From positions 1-64,000 of the forward strand of contig JALHNZ010000008.1 of the NCBI GenBank assembly GCA_022843265.1: DNA of 64,000 nucleotides, given 5' to 3'. Positions 49,098 through 57,173 of the stretch are shown here, in pieces (position 1 is the stretch's first letter; each line of letters begins with the position of its first letter). This DNA comes from Gemmatimonadaceae bacterium (GTDB taxonomy: Bacteria > Gemmatimonadota > Gemmatimonadetes > Gemmatimonadales > Gemmatimonadaceae). The translations under genes and the position numbers were made by a program. Below the pieces are notes generated by a model that was not told the origin of the DNA, made no database searches, and worked only from the letters and a program-made list of their open reading frames with translations.

Positions 49098-50651
49098 CTA
49101 ACTGTCGTTGCTTTTCAGTCCATAGCCTGGCACCGCAGGAAGCCCAGCCACACTCTCTGCGTACCGCGCCTCTATTTCACTGATCTCCACATCGGTGAGA
49201 CGCGAGAACTCGCTGGTGCGTGCACGATTCGAGAGTCGCCCGTTGTTCTGGTAAAGAGACCGATGCAACAGGCTTACTGTGCGTTCTGGCATCTCAATAA
49301 TCTCTGAAAGTGCTGTGGCGAAGGCATCGTAGGCCTTGAGATACGCGACCTCGTACGGCAGATCTGATGCAATCGTTGTGCGTACACAATGGTACAGGAA
49401 CTCGGCGTGTGCCGTGGCGTCAAAGTAGCGATACCAATCGGCCGTGTCGTTGAGCACTTCCACGTTGCCGTGGGCGGTGGGTCGCCAATCGATGCACGGC
49501 AACAGCACACGCGAATAGCTCTCCAACACTTGCTTGTAAGACGAAATCTCCCGCAGCATGACGGCACTCACGGGAAACACCACGCCGTTTGGCGCGAAGC
49601 CGGATGCAGAAAGCACGTGATGTAACAACCAACGATGCAAGCGGCCGTTGCCGTCTTCAAATGGATGCACGTACACAAATCCGAATCCCATCGACGCCGC
49701 CGCCACGATCGCGTCCATGGCACCATGCCCCGCGCGTTCGTCAAATCGGACGATTCCATTCATCAGTGAGCGTAGATCTTCCGGCCGAGCATCGATGTGG
49801 TCGGGCAACGGCTCCTGTGTGAGACGATCGTGCGTCCCCACAAACCCACCTTGCGTGCGAAGCCCGAGCTGTACGAAGCGATCGTCGCCGATGACCAGCC
49901 GCTGTAGCGCTTCAAAGGCTTCGATTGACAGCACGGTTATACCCGCCGCCGCGATGGACTGAGCCCAGCGAGACGCGCGGTCACGCGCAGGTTTTTCCCC
50001 TTCAATCTGAAACGACGCTCGACTGTCGCTCAATAACATGAACGCGGCGGCGCGCGCCATGACATCGGGGTGCACCGATCCGATCACGTCCTTGACCTGC
50101 TCGCTCAACCCACTCGCGGCGAACGCATCGAGCGCCGGTGTACGTCGAACGAGTGGGCAGAACTCGCGCGTACCGGGGATGTTGTTGCGCACGCGATGGC
50201 GCGTTGACAGTGCACCGGTAGATAGCGCGAACTGCTGACGCGGGTCTACGACGTTCACCGCGGTGACCCTGCCGGCATCGGGCAGGTCAAGCGTATGGCC
50301 GGTGAGCCATTCATACAGGAACCAGAGTCGCCGAGTTTGTGCGCCGACCGGAATGGCGCGGATTACGTGTGCGATCTCAGTCGCCGGCACAGCTCGAAAC
50401 AGCCCGTTGAGCACGGCGAGGTTCACGCCCTCCCACTTGAGTGCGAAACTGACCTGATCTGCGAGGGTATTGTCTGGTCCGTAGCGCTCGGGCATGATGG
50501 TCCAGCCATCCCGTTCACGCGGTCTGTGGTGTCCGGCGATGGCGGCGCGCGTGGGCGGGGCGGGCACGCGAAGGCCGTACGTGGCGATGAGCCACGCGTA
50601 GCCGGCCGGCGTCGCGCCATCGGGCGCGTTGGATGCGCGAAAAGGGCTCAC
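49098..50651 (-). CDS. Fic-domain protein (AMPylator-type)
   Basis: 517 residues from a GTG at 50651. The Fic motif is HPFEDGNGRLHR (329-340), complete for nucleotide transfer (His329, Asn335, Arg337). SFQIEG (213-218) matches the inhibitory (S/T)xxxE(G/N) motif, placed before the Fic core, so this is a class II, auto-inhibited Fic protein. A helical N-terminal ~190 residues resemble DUF4172-like or Fic_N regions, and there is a C-terminal winged-helix-like end (RLSNRARTSEFSRLTDVEIS). Fic enzymes transfer AMP to Thr/Tyr/Ser of target proteins. The gene overlaps its own upstream repeat array. Confidence 0.9.
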   Translation of the reverse strand: MSPFRASNAPDGATPAGYAWLIATYGLRVPAPPTRAAIAGHHRPRERDGWTIMPERYGPDNTLADQVSFALKWEGVNLAVLNGLFRAVPATEIAHVIRAIPVGAQTRRLWFLYEWLTGHTLDLPDAGRVTAVNVVDPRQQFALSTGALSTRHRVRNNIPGTREFCPLVRRTPALDAFAASGLSEQVKDVIGSVHPDVMARAAAFMLLSDSRASFQIEGEKPARDRASRWAQSIAAAGITVLSIEAFEALQRLVIGDDRFVQLGLRTQGGFVGTHDRLTQEPLPDHIDARPEDLRSLMNGIVRFDERAGHGAMDAIVAAASMGFGFVYVHPFEDGNGRLHRWLLHHVLSASGFAPNGVVFPVSAVMLREISSYKQVLESYSRVLLPCIDWRPTAHGNVEVLNDTADWYRYFDATAHAEFLYHCVRTTIASDLPYEVAYLKAYDAFATALSEIIEMPERTVSLLHRSLYQNNGRLSNRARTSEFSRLTDVEISEIEARYAESVAGLPAVPGYGLKSNDS

Positions 50652-50788
50652 TGGGCGCGAAAAACGATCATAGTGTAATTGTAATCCGCGAAATGCTCAC
50701 TCAACAATACTTCTTGCTGAGAGCTGAAAAAAGTAAGATGACACGCGAAAAACGCTCACGCAGCTAGTGTTCCGCGAAAAGTGCATTC
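50636..50788. repeat. Five operator-like repeats upstream of the Fic gene
   Basis: Direct repeats on the plus strand with consensus CGCGAAAAACGCTCAC: 50636-50651, 50656-50670, 50687-50700, 50744-50759 and 50773-50788 (the last ends GTGCATTC). Start-to-start distances are 20, 31, 57 and 29 bp, partly helical. On the coding strand each reads GTGAGC..TTTTCGCG. The first overlaps the GTG start. Likely binding sites for a regulator of the Fic gene. Confidence 0.65.
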
Positions 50789-50854
50789 AGATGGCTGGTT
50801 GTCAATGACAGCCGGACTGCCGGCAGCGGCCTTACTCATGTACTCCCGCAAATG

Positions 50855-50893
50855 AAACGCCCGCCCCAACGAACGTCGTTGGAGCGGGCGTTT
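50855..50893. terminator. Strong bidirectional terminator
   Basis: AAACGCCCGC and CCAACGA pair with TCGTTGG and GCGGGCGTTT around an ACG loop, interrupted by one C/A mismatch. The stem is about 17 bp and GC-rich, flanked by AAA and TTT on either side. It lies 40 bp after the M28 stop (minus strand) and also faces the Fic promoter region. Confidence 0.8.
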
Positions 50894-50932
50894 CACATCA
50901 CGCGTCTTCTCTCGCGTTACACGTTGTCCAAC

Positions 50933-52597
50933 TCAGCGCGACGACGCGGCCGCACTCTTCGTCGGCCCGGGACACGCCGGCCACCCACGCGGCGTACCAT
51001 CCGGTGCATTGCCCTGCGACACCAGATCGCGCGGCAACTTCTGCGCATCTTCCGACGCCATGTACGCCAACATCGCGATGAACGTCGCGTTGTTGCGCAG
51101 GTCTTCGGGCACAATCTTGTCGTACGTATCGCGGTTGGTGTGCCACGTGGTGTTGCTGTAATCCCAGCCGAGCGCGCCGGTGCCAATGCCAGGCGCCTTG
51201 GCACACACGAACGACGTGTGATCGGTGCCACCGGGGCCGCCGAACGGTGAGTTGCCGCCCAGTCGCACCCACTGCGTAATCTCCGACGGCATTTCGCTCA
51301 TGTAGCGCGACAGGAACGCGCCCGCATGTACGAACGGGCCAGGGCTGATCGACGAAATACGACCTGTACCGTTGTCCTGATTGAACAGCATCTGCATGCC
51401 GGCAATCACTTCCGGATGCATCTCGACGTACGCTTTTGATCCGTTGAGTCCCTGTTCTTCGGAGTTCCACAAACCGATTACGATCGTGCGCTTGGGATTC
51501 GGATACACCGTCTTCAGAATGCGCATGGCTTCGATCATGGTCAGCGAACCGGTGCCGTTGTCGGTCGCGCCCGAGCCACCGGTGAACGAATCAAAGTGTC
51601 CTGACAACACCACGTATTCGTTTGGCAGTGTGCTGCCTTTGATCTCGGCGATGACATTACCGACCGGGCGTTCCGCTCCCTTTTCGGCGGTCACCATCAG
51701 GCGAATCTTCGGCGACTGATTGTTCGCGGCCAGGCGATACAACAGGCCCATGTCTTCGCAGCCGACGTCTACCGTCGGAATCTCCTGCGCCGCCGAACCG
51801 AACACTTTGTTGATGCCCGGATACGCCGAGAAGTTGGTGGTCAGTGCGCCGAGTGCACCGGCGGCTTTGAGTTTGGCTTGAATCGCACGCGGACCACCGC
51901 CGGCGAGCACACGCTGGCTGTACGACGCGGTGAGCGCACTCTGCTCTTGCCGCAACCGATCGCGAGACTCCGTGGTGCCGAACTCCGCCCACTGTGCGGC
52001 CATACGACACGAGAGCTGCGGTGCGTTCAGCAACACGAACTTGCCGCGCGCCGAGGGGACCCACGCGGCGAAGAGTTCTGGCGTGACGACGTTGTCGGGA
52101 ATCACCACCACATTGCCTTCCACCCACTGTCCGTTGGTGCCGGGCGTCCATCCCATTGCGGTGACTTCCAGCCCACGCACGCGCGGGAACAGCAACTCGC
52201 CGAACGCGGCGCCGTTCTTCCAGCTGTTCCACGTGCCGTAGTTCTCAATGCGCGCGGGAATGCCCCACTTGGCGTACGTGGCGAGCATGTAGGCCTGCGC
52301 GCGGTCCGCGTCGGTGGATCCCGTCAAACGGGGGCCAACGGAATCGAGCAACACTTGCGCGAACTGCATGACCTGCGAGCGCTGCATGCCTTCCTCGAAG
52401 ATCTTCTGGATCATCGGGTCGGTGGCCGGCGTCGAGCGCACATACGGTGCACTGGCGCGGTCTACCGGCAGTGCCTGCGGGTTGGTGGGCGGCGGGGTGG
52501 GGCCCGGTGGGCCACCTCGGCCGCCAGGCTGCGCGAGGGCGTTGGTGCTGGTGGCACTCACGGCGAGCACGCCAATGAGGAGAACTTTCTTAAGCAT
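50933..52597 (-). CDS. Secreted M28-family aminopeptidase
   Basis: 554 residues. Signal peptide 1-22 (ends ALAQP), then a Pro/Gly-rich linker. A PA-like segment inserts between ~180 and 300. The zinc site residues are visible: SGHFDSFTGGSGATDNGTG (His, Asp), WNSEEQGLNGS (catalytic Glu and ligand Glu), LFNQDNGTG (Asp) and TWHTNRDT (final His). An exported peptidase. The 3' end recurs as a fragment at 35008-35287. Terminator at 50855. Confidence 0.9.
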   Translation of the reverse strand: MLKKVLLIGVLAVSATSTNALAQPGGRGGPPGPTPPPTNPQALPVDRASAPYVRSTPATDPMIQKIFEEGMQRSQVMQFAQVLLDSVGPRLTGSTDADRAQAYMLATYAKWGIPARIENYGTWNSWKNGAAFGELLFPRVRGLEVTAMGWTPGTNGQWVEGNVVVIPDNVVTPELFAAWVPSARGKFVLLNAPQLSCRMAAQWAEFGTTESRDRLRQEQSALTASYSQRVLAGGGPRAIQAKLKAAGALGALTTNFSAYPGINKVFGSAAQEIPTVDVGCEDMGLLYRLAANNQSPKIRLMVTAEKGAERPVGNVIAEIKGSTLPNEYVVLSGHFDSFTGGSGATDNGTGSLTMIEAMRILKTVYPNPKRTIVIGLWNSEEQGLNGSKAYVEMHPEVIAGMQMLFNQDNGTGRISSISPGPFVHAGAFLSRYMSEMPSEITQWVRLGGNSPFGGPGGTDHTSFVCAKAPGIGTGALGWDYSNTTWHTNRDTYDKIVPEDLRNNATFIAMLAYMASEDAQKLPRDLVSQGNAPDGTPRGWPACPGPTKSAAASSR

Positions 52598-52705
52598 GTG
52601 CTGGGAATGTTGAGGGTCGGCGGCTTGGAAACTCGCGCGCGCCGGTCAGGGGAGGCGACTGTAAGAAATACGGCGTCGAGACGAGTTCCGCTGAGACCGA
52701 CCGGC

Positions 52706-52743
52706 TTTCGCACGATACGAAGTGTAGTTACAATGTAATTACA
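52706..52743 (+). promoter_or_regulatory. Promoter and tandem operator of the mazEF-type module
   Basis: TTTCGC (52706-52711) and TACAAT (52729-52734) are separated by 17 bp. TGTAGTTACA (52723-52732) and TGTAATTACA (52734-52743) are two near-perfect 10-bp palindromes 11 bp apart, about one helical turn, straddling the -10. A MazE-type antitoxin dimer bound there would block transcription. GGAGG follows before the GTG at 52759. Confidence 0.6.
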
Positions 52744-52758
52744 TTTTCCGGAGGGCGT

Positions 52759-52998
52759 GTGAAGTCCCGTTTGATCCGTATTGGCAACTCTCGCGGCGTG
52801 CGCCTGGCGAAGCCCGTGCTCGAGCAGGCCGGTCTCGAGGACGAGGTCGAGATTCGCGTGGAAGCCGGCGCTGTCATCATCACCGCGGCGGCATCGCCCC
52901 GCGCGGGCTGGGCCGAGGCCGCCGCCAGGTATGGACCAAGTCCACTGATTGACGCACCCGTCGCGACGAAGTTCGATGACGAGGAGTGGGCGTGGTAA
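52759..52998 (+). CDS. AbrB/MazE-type antitoxin
   Basis: 79 residues from the GTG at 52759, with GGAGGG upstream. N-terminal swapped-hairpin AbrB fold: SRLIRIGNSRGVRLAKPVLE, then EDEVEIRVEAGAVIITAA. The C-terminal tail (WAEAAARYGPSPLIDAPVAT ... DDEEWAW) is the acidic, Trp-ending toxin-binding part. Overlaps the toxin gene by 13 bp. It neutralises the MazF toxin and probably binds the tandem palindromes upstream. Confidence 0.9.
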   Translation: MKSRLIRIGNSRGVRLAKPVLEQAGLEDEVEIRVEAGAVIITAAASPRAGWAEAAARYGPSPLIDAPVATKFDDEEWAW

Positions 52999-53324
52999 CA
53001 TTGCCCGTGAGCCGTGGAGACGTGTGGCTTATCGAACTGAACCCTACGCGCGGCCGAGAAATTCAGAAGACGCGACCTTGCGTGGTGGTCTCGCCCGACG
53101 ACCTCAACGCGCATATGAACACGTTCATCGTTGCGCCGCTCACAACAGGCAGTCATCCGTATCCCTTTCGCGTTCCGCTGCGCTTCGCTGCGAAGAACGG
53201 ACATGTGGTGCTCGACCAGCTTCGCACGGTCGATCGTGAGCGCCTGGTCAAGCGACTCGGCGCGCTCACTGCACCAACGCTGAGCAAAGTGCTCGCGGTG
53301 CTCGGCGAGATGTTTCGCGCGTGA
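52986..53324 (+). CDS. mazF: MazF/PemK-type endoribonuclease toxin
   Basis: 112 residues. It has SRGDVWLIELNPTRGREIQK-TRPCVVVSPD, the conserved barrel with the RPCVVVSPD strand; TFIVAPLTTGSHPYPFRVPL; and NGHVVLDQLRTVDRERLVKR, where the D-Q-hydrophobic-R motif is typical. MazF toxins cleave specific RNA sequences. The GTG at 52986 lies within the antitoxin end. Complete by length and motifs. Confidence 0.9.
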   Translation: MGVVTLPVSRGDVWLIELNPTRGREIQKTRPCVVVSPDDLNAHMNTFIVAPLTTGSHPYPFRVPLRFAAKNGHVVLDQLRTVDRERLVKRLGALTAPTLSKVLAVLGEMFRA

Positions 53325-53449
53325 TAGAGCGCATCACTGGAGATCGGGATCGCGCAATGTCGCAAGCGGCAACCGATTGCGCTCTAGCGTCCTGTCCATG
53401 ATCTCTCGGCAAACGACAAAGTCTGATTGCCGCGGCGACCGCGTGCCAG

Positions 53450-53478
53450 TTGCCGGGGCGTATCACGCGTGATACAAT
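53450..53478 (+). promoter_or_regulatory. Promoter with 16-bp palindrome for the phd/vapC module
   Basis: TTGCCG (53450-53455) and TACAAT (53473-53478) are 17 bp apart. The perfect palindrome GTATCACGCGTGATAC (53460-53475) occupies the spacer and the -10. Transcription would start next to the ATG at 53486, so the mRNA may be leaderless. Confidence 0.65.
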
Positions 53479-53485
53479 ACACGAT

Positions 53486-53722
53486 ATGGATAACGTTTCT
53501 GTACGCGAGCTTCGCAATCACGGCGGTCGCGTCCTCCAGCGCGTTGCTGGAGGCGAAACGCTCACCGTGACTATGGACGGCGAACCGATTGCCGAACTGC
53601 GTCCGATCGCCGGACGAGCGCTGCCGGCGGCCACGTTGCTCAAGCGGTGGTCCAGGTTGCCGCCGGTAGACGCCAAACAGTTTCGCGCCGATATCGATCG
53701 GGTCATGGACGCCTCCCTGTGA
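53486..53722 (+). CDS. Phd/YefM-type antitoxin
   Basis: 78 residues from the ATG at 53486; an earlier in-frame ATG at 53450 overlaps the -35. It starts MDNVSVRELRNHGGRVLQRV and continues AGGETLTVTMDGEPIAELRP, the standard Phd N-terminal DNA-binding fold. The C-terminal LLKRWSRLPPVDAKQFRADI wraps a PIN-domain toxin. Stop overlaps the toxin GTG. Confidence 0.9.
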   Translation: MDNVSVRELRNHGGRVLQRVAGGETLTVTMDGEPIAELRPIAGRALPAATLLKRWSRLPPVDAKQFRADIDRVMDASL

Positions 53723-54147
53723 TCGACCACGCTCGGCACGTCCGAGCAATCCTCGACACAAACACCGTCATTCTGCTCAGCCAGCTAGATGACCCGACCG
53801 TGCTGCCGGACGAACCGTTGATCACGGCGATCACGTTGGCGGAGCTGACGGTGGGCCCCTTGGTGGCGACATCAGATCAGGAGCGGGCCGCCCGACAGGC
53901 GCATCTGCAGCAGGCCGAATCAGATTTCGATGCCTTGCCGTTCGACGCCGCCGCCGCGCGCAGTTTCGGGCGTGTTGCGGCATCGCTCAGGCAATCGGGT
54001 CGCAAAACGGCAGCCCGATCCTATGATGCGATGATTGCCGCCACCGCGTTGGCGCACGCGTTGCCGGTGTACACGTGCAATCCCGACGACTTTAGCGGCA
54101 TTGATGGGCTTGAGGTGATTCCGGTGCGGTTGCCGAGCAGAGAATGA
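53719..54147 (+). CDS. VapC-type PIN-domain toxin
   Basis: 142 residues from the GTG at 53719 (GTGA overlap). The PIN acidic residues are visible: ILDTNTVILL (Asp), ITLAELTVGP (Glu), SYDAMIAATALAHALPVYT (Asp), and CNPDDFSGI (Asp). VapC toxins are Mg2+-dependent RNases cutting tRNA or rRNA. Paired with a Phd-type antitoxin, the common arrangement for this subfamily. Complete. Confidence 0.9.
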   Translation: MIDHARHVRAILDTNTVILLSQLDDPTVLPDEPLITAITLAELTVGPLVATSDQERAARQAHLQQAESDFDALPFDAAAARSFGRVAASLRQSGRKTAARSYDAMIAATALAHALPVYTCNPDDFSGIDGLEVIPVRLPSRE

Positions 54148-54205
54148 CGCTCGTGACTGTCGTACACAGTGCTGGATGACGATTGCAGCGGGATGTGTGG
54201 TGCAA

Positions 54206-54622
54206 CTATTCGAGCACGGCGTCGCCAATACGGCCCCATGTCTGAATGCGCTCGGCCGACACATTGATCAGCGACACGTCCGGATCCTCGGGACCATTCT
54301 CGAACCACTGCTCGAGCGACTTCTGCCAGTACTTCTTCTTGAGGTCCACATCGTCCACGATCGTGCCGCTGCCCCACACGCAAATAAAGCTGGGCCCGCT
54401 GTGATCGGCGAAGGTGAGCTGCACCCGATCGTCGCGTAAGATTTCTGTGACCTTGGTGGAGCTGGTGCGCGCAAAGAACCAGTTGTCACCGTCGTACTGC
54501 ACCTCTCCATTGTTCGACATCGGGCGCGTGTTCACGCCGTGCTCGCCGACTGTCTGCATCATGCAGAAATCGATTTGCGCCATAGCCTTGGCAACGTCGC
54601 TGAACTCTTTGGTCTTTTTCAC
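54206..54622 (-). CDS. Pyridoxamine-5'-phosphate-oxidase-like protein (GSP26-type)
   Basis: 138 residues from a GTG at 54622, chosen because the family starts just before TKEF-x-D-x3; an ATG at 54691 is in frame further upstream. Split-barrel flavin-binding fold: MAQIDFCMMQTVGEHGVNTR, PMSNNGEVQYDGDNWFFART, KVTEILRDDRVQLTF, and YWQKSLEQWFENGPEDPDVS. Relatives are general stress proteins that bind FMN. Substrate unknown; stand-alone gene. Confidence 0.8.
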   Translation of the reverse strand: MKKTKEFSDVAKAMAQIDFCMMQTVGEHGVNTRPMSNNGEVQYDGDNWFFARTSSTKVTEILRDDRVQLTFADHSGPSFICVWGSGTIVDDVDLKKKYWQKSLEQWFENGPEDPDVSLINVSAERIQTWGRIGDAVLE

Positions 54623-54935
54623 GGATGGGCTCGGTCGCGGTGGCTGTGCGTCTCGCCTGAAGCGTCTCGGGCGAGTTGGCAGAACGCTCATACACCGGTG
54701 GCGTCATCCCGAAACGAACTTTTCGATAATGGCTGCATTTACTACTTCAGGCGGGGCGATCGAAGGAAACACCGGGTGGTGAGCAGACAAACGATGTTGC
54801 TTTCCCCACAACGAGCTGTTCGGTACGCTATTCCGAACGGCTGAGGAGCAGGTTGCTGCCTGAAAGACCGCGACGCATGCGGCCGTCGCCAAGCGGCTCC
54901 GATCACACTTGGCAAAATGAGGGTCGTTCCAATCC

Positions 54936-55541
54936 ATGCTTCCGTTAAATAACTACCATGTCCGCCGCTTCGAAGAGTCCGACGCCCCTTCGCTGTATGC
55001 AGCAGTCGAAGCGTCGCTTGAGGAGCTGGTAGACTGGATGCCGTGGTGTCGGCGAGACTACGCGCTTGCCGACGCACGCGCGTGGATTGATTTCACGCAG
55101 AAGGCGTGGTCCGAGAAGACCGAGTTTCCGCTCGGCATCTTTGAGACGAGTACTGGCTCCGTCGTTGGTGGTACGGGCATCAATCAGATCAACACCGCGT
55201 GCCGCAGTGGCAACATTGGATATTGGGTCAGCACGCCGCACACCGGCCGTGGCGTTGCCCGTTACGCCGCCCTGCAGGCTGCCCTTATCGGCTTCGGCGA
55301 GCTTGGTCTCACTCGGTTAGAGATCGTCACATTACCCCACAATGTGGCCAGTCAACGCGTTGCCGTTTCACTTGGCGCGACGCGCGAGTGTGAGGCGAGA
55401 AATCGTTTGTACTTTCATGGCACGCCGCACGATGCCGTGGTGTTCTCGCTGATTCCGGAAGACGTTGCTGCAGGAATCAAAACACCCGCGCTGCCAACAG
55501 CACCACCACCACCGGGATCAACGCCGCGAAGAACAAGTTGA
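54936..55541 (+). CDS. GNAT acetyltransferase, RimJ/RimL type
   Basis: 201 residues. N-terminal HVRRFEESDAPSLYAAVEAS; core WIDFTQKAWSEKTEFPLGIF and SGNIGYWVSTPHTGRGVARYA, the acetyl-CoA loop (GRGxA); then LGLTRLEIVTLPHNVASQRV. It resembles ribosomal-protein or aminoglycoside-type acetyltransferases; the substrate is unknown. The last 65 bp overlap the convergent transporter gene, and the Pro-rich tail (PTAPPPPGSTPRRTS) falls in the overlap. Confidence 0.85.
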   Translation: MLPLNNYHVRRFEESDAPSLYAAVEASLEELVDWMPWCRRDYALADARAWIDFTQKAWSEKTEFPLGIFETSTGSVVGGTGINQINTACRSGNIGYWVSTPHTGRGVARYAALQAALIGFGELGLTRLEIVTLPHNVASQRVAVSLGATRECEARNRLYFHGTPHDAVVFSLIPEDVAAGIKTPALPTAPPPPGSTPRRTS

Positions 55542-56988
55542 GCCAGAGCCCCGCTGTTGCCATCTGCGGGATACTCAGTTTCCCCGTGCCATACACGATC
55601 GCATTCGGCGGTGTCGCAACCGGGAGCATGAATGCACAGCTGGCCGCGAGCGCCGTCGGTAGCGCAAGCAACAGCGGATCGGCGCCAATGCCGATGGCCA
55701 GCGCCGCGACAACGGGCAGGAACGCTGCTGCACTCGCCGTGTTGCTCGTGAGCTCGGTGAGAAAAATCATCACCAGCGTGATGATGACGATGACGGCGAA
55801 AGTCGGCCAACCCGACAATACGCCGAGCGCGAGTCCGATCCACTCAGCGAGCCCCGTGCGTTGAATCGCTGCTGCGAGTGAGAGTCCGCCACCAAAGAGG
55901 ATTAACACGGACCACGGAAGTCGCTCTGCCTGTCGCCACGTGAGCGCTACGCTCAGCGGACGCCACCCGAGCGGCACGGCAAACATCAGCAACGCACCGG
56001 TAATCGCGATGCCCGCGTCTGAAATGGCCGGCACCCAGCGTTCGAGCAATGGCCGCACCACCCACGCGGTTGCCGTGAGTGCAGTGATCGTTCCCACCGT
56101 CCACTCGGCGCGCGAAATACGGCCGAGTTGCGCGGTCTCCGCGCGGATCATTGCGGCACCACCGGCGATGTGTTCGTTGCCCACTGGATGCAGCCATCGC
56201 GTGAGCACGAACCACGCGAACGGGAGTCCGATCACGACGATCGGAACGCCAACAAACATCCACTCAAGGAATCCGATTCGCACGTCGAAGGAATCGGACA
56301 TGAAGCCCGCGAGCAATGCATTGGGCGGAGAACCGATCAGCGTACCCATGCCGCCGATGTTGCCCGCGTACGCAATGCCGAGCAATAACGCGACTTCGAA
56401 TGCTGTTGCGGGTGTGCTTTCGTTAGCCGACGAACCTGCCGCAACGTTTGCGGCGCGCGCCAACGCGATTACAGACGTCGCCATAGGAAGCATCATCACG
56501 ACTGTCGCCGAGTTGCTGACCCACATGCTGATCGCGCCCGTCGCGAGCATGAATCCAAGGATCAAATTCGCCGGCCGCGTGCCTACCACCGCAAGGATTG
56601 CCAGCGCGAGGCGACGGTGCAGCCCGCAGGCCTCAAGCGCCATTGCAATCAGGAAGCCGCCCAGAAACAGATAGATCACCGGATTCGCGAAGGGCGTTGT
56701 TGTCTCGCTGATGGACGCGACATCGAGCAGCGGGAAAAGCACGATCGGTGCGAGCGCGGTGGCCGCGATCGGCAGCGCCTCGCTGATCCACCACGTGGCC
56801 ATCAGCGCAGCAACGGCGGCGGTGCGCCAGGCTTCGAGCGACATGCCCTCTGGTGGCGCGAGCAGCAGCATCGCGACAAAAACAATGGGACCGGCAATGA
56901 GTCCGACGCGCGCGCGGGTGTCCGAGGGGGATTGCTCGGCGGCGGGCGGCGCGGGGCTGGTGGCTGGGGGGAGATGCCGAGGTGCCAC
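55477..56988 (-). CDS. DASS-family sodium/dicarboxylate symporter
   Basis: 503 residues, 11-12 hydrophobic segments. The two SNT motifs that bind Na+ and carboxylate occur as MWVSNSATVVMMLPMATSV and ELTSNTASAAAFLPVV. IGGMGTLIGSPPNALLAGF is the other hallmark loop. The Pro-rich first 20 residues are cytoplasmic. Imports C4-dicarboxylates or sulfate-like anions with sodium; the exact substrate cannot be assigned. Stand-alone. Confidence 0.9.
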   Translation of the reverse strand: MAPRHLPPATSPAPPAAEQSPSDTRARVGLIAGPIVFVAMLLLAPPEGMSLEAWRTAAVAALMATWWISEALPIAATALAPIVLFPLLDVASISETTTPFANPVIYLFLGGFLIAMALEACGLHRRLALAILAVVGTRPANLILGFMLATGAISMWVSNSATVVMMLPMATSVIALARAANVAAGSSANESTPATAFEVALLLGIAYAGNIGGMGTLIGSPPNALLAGFMSDSFDVRIGFLEWMFVGVPIVVIGLPFAWFVLTRWLHPVGNEHIAGGAAMIRAETAQLGRISRAEWTVGTITALTATAWVVRPLLERWVPAISDAGIAITGALLMFAVPLGWRPLSVALTWRQAERLPWSVLILFGGGLSLAAAIQRTGLAEWIGLALGVLSGWPTFAVIVIITLVMIFLTELTSNTASAAAFLPVVAALAIGIGADPLLLALPTALAASCAFMLPVATPPNAIVYGTGKLSIPQMATAGLWLNLFFAALIPVVVVLLAARVF

Positions 56989-57173
56989 GGCAATTGCCTA
57001 TTGTGAGTGGAGAGGATCGTCTCTCGCGAGGCGGGTCTGCGTTGAAGGTACTCATTCACTGACGCGATGCGGCTGTCTTTGTTCGGATAACCGCAGTGGA
57101 GCGCTTCGCCGTGGCACTTGCACGGCACTGCACACGGCTTCACCTTCGCCTGACTCCATCCGCCGAGGCCAGC

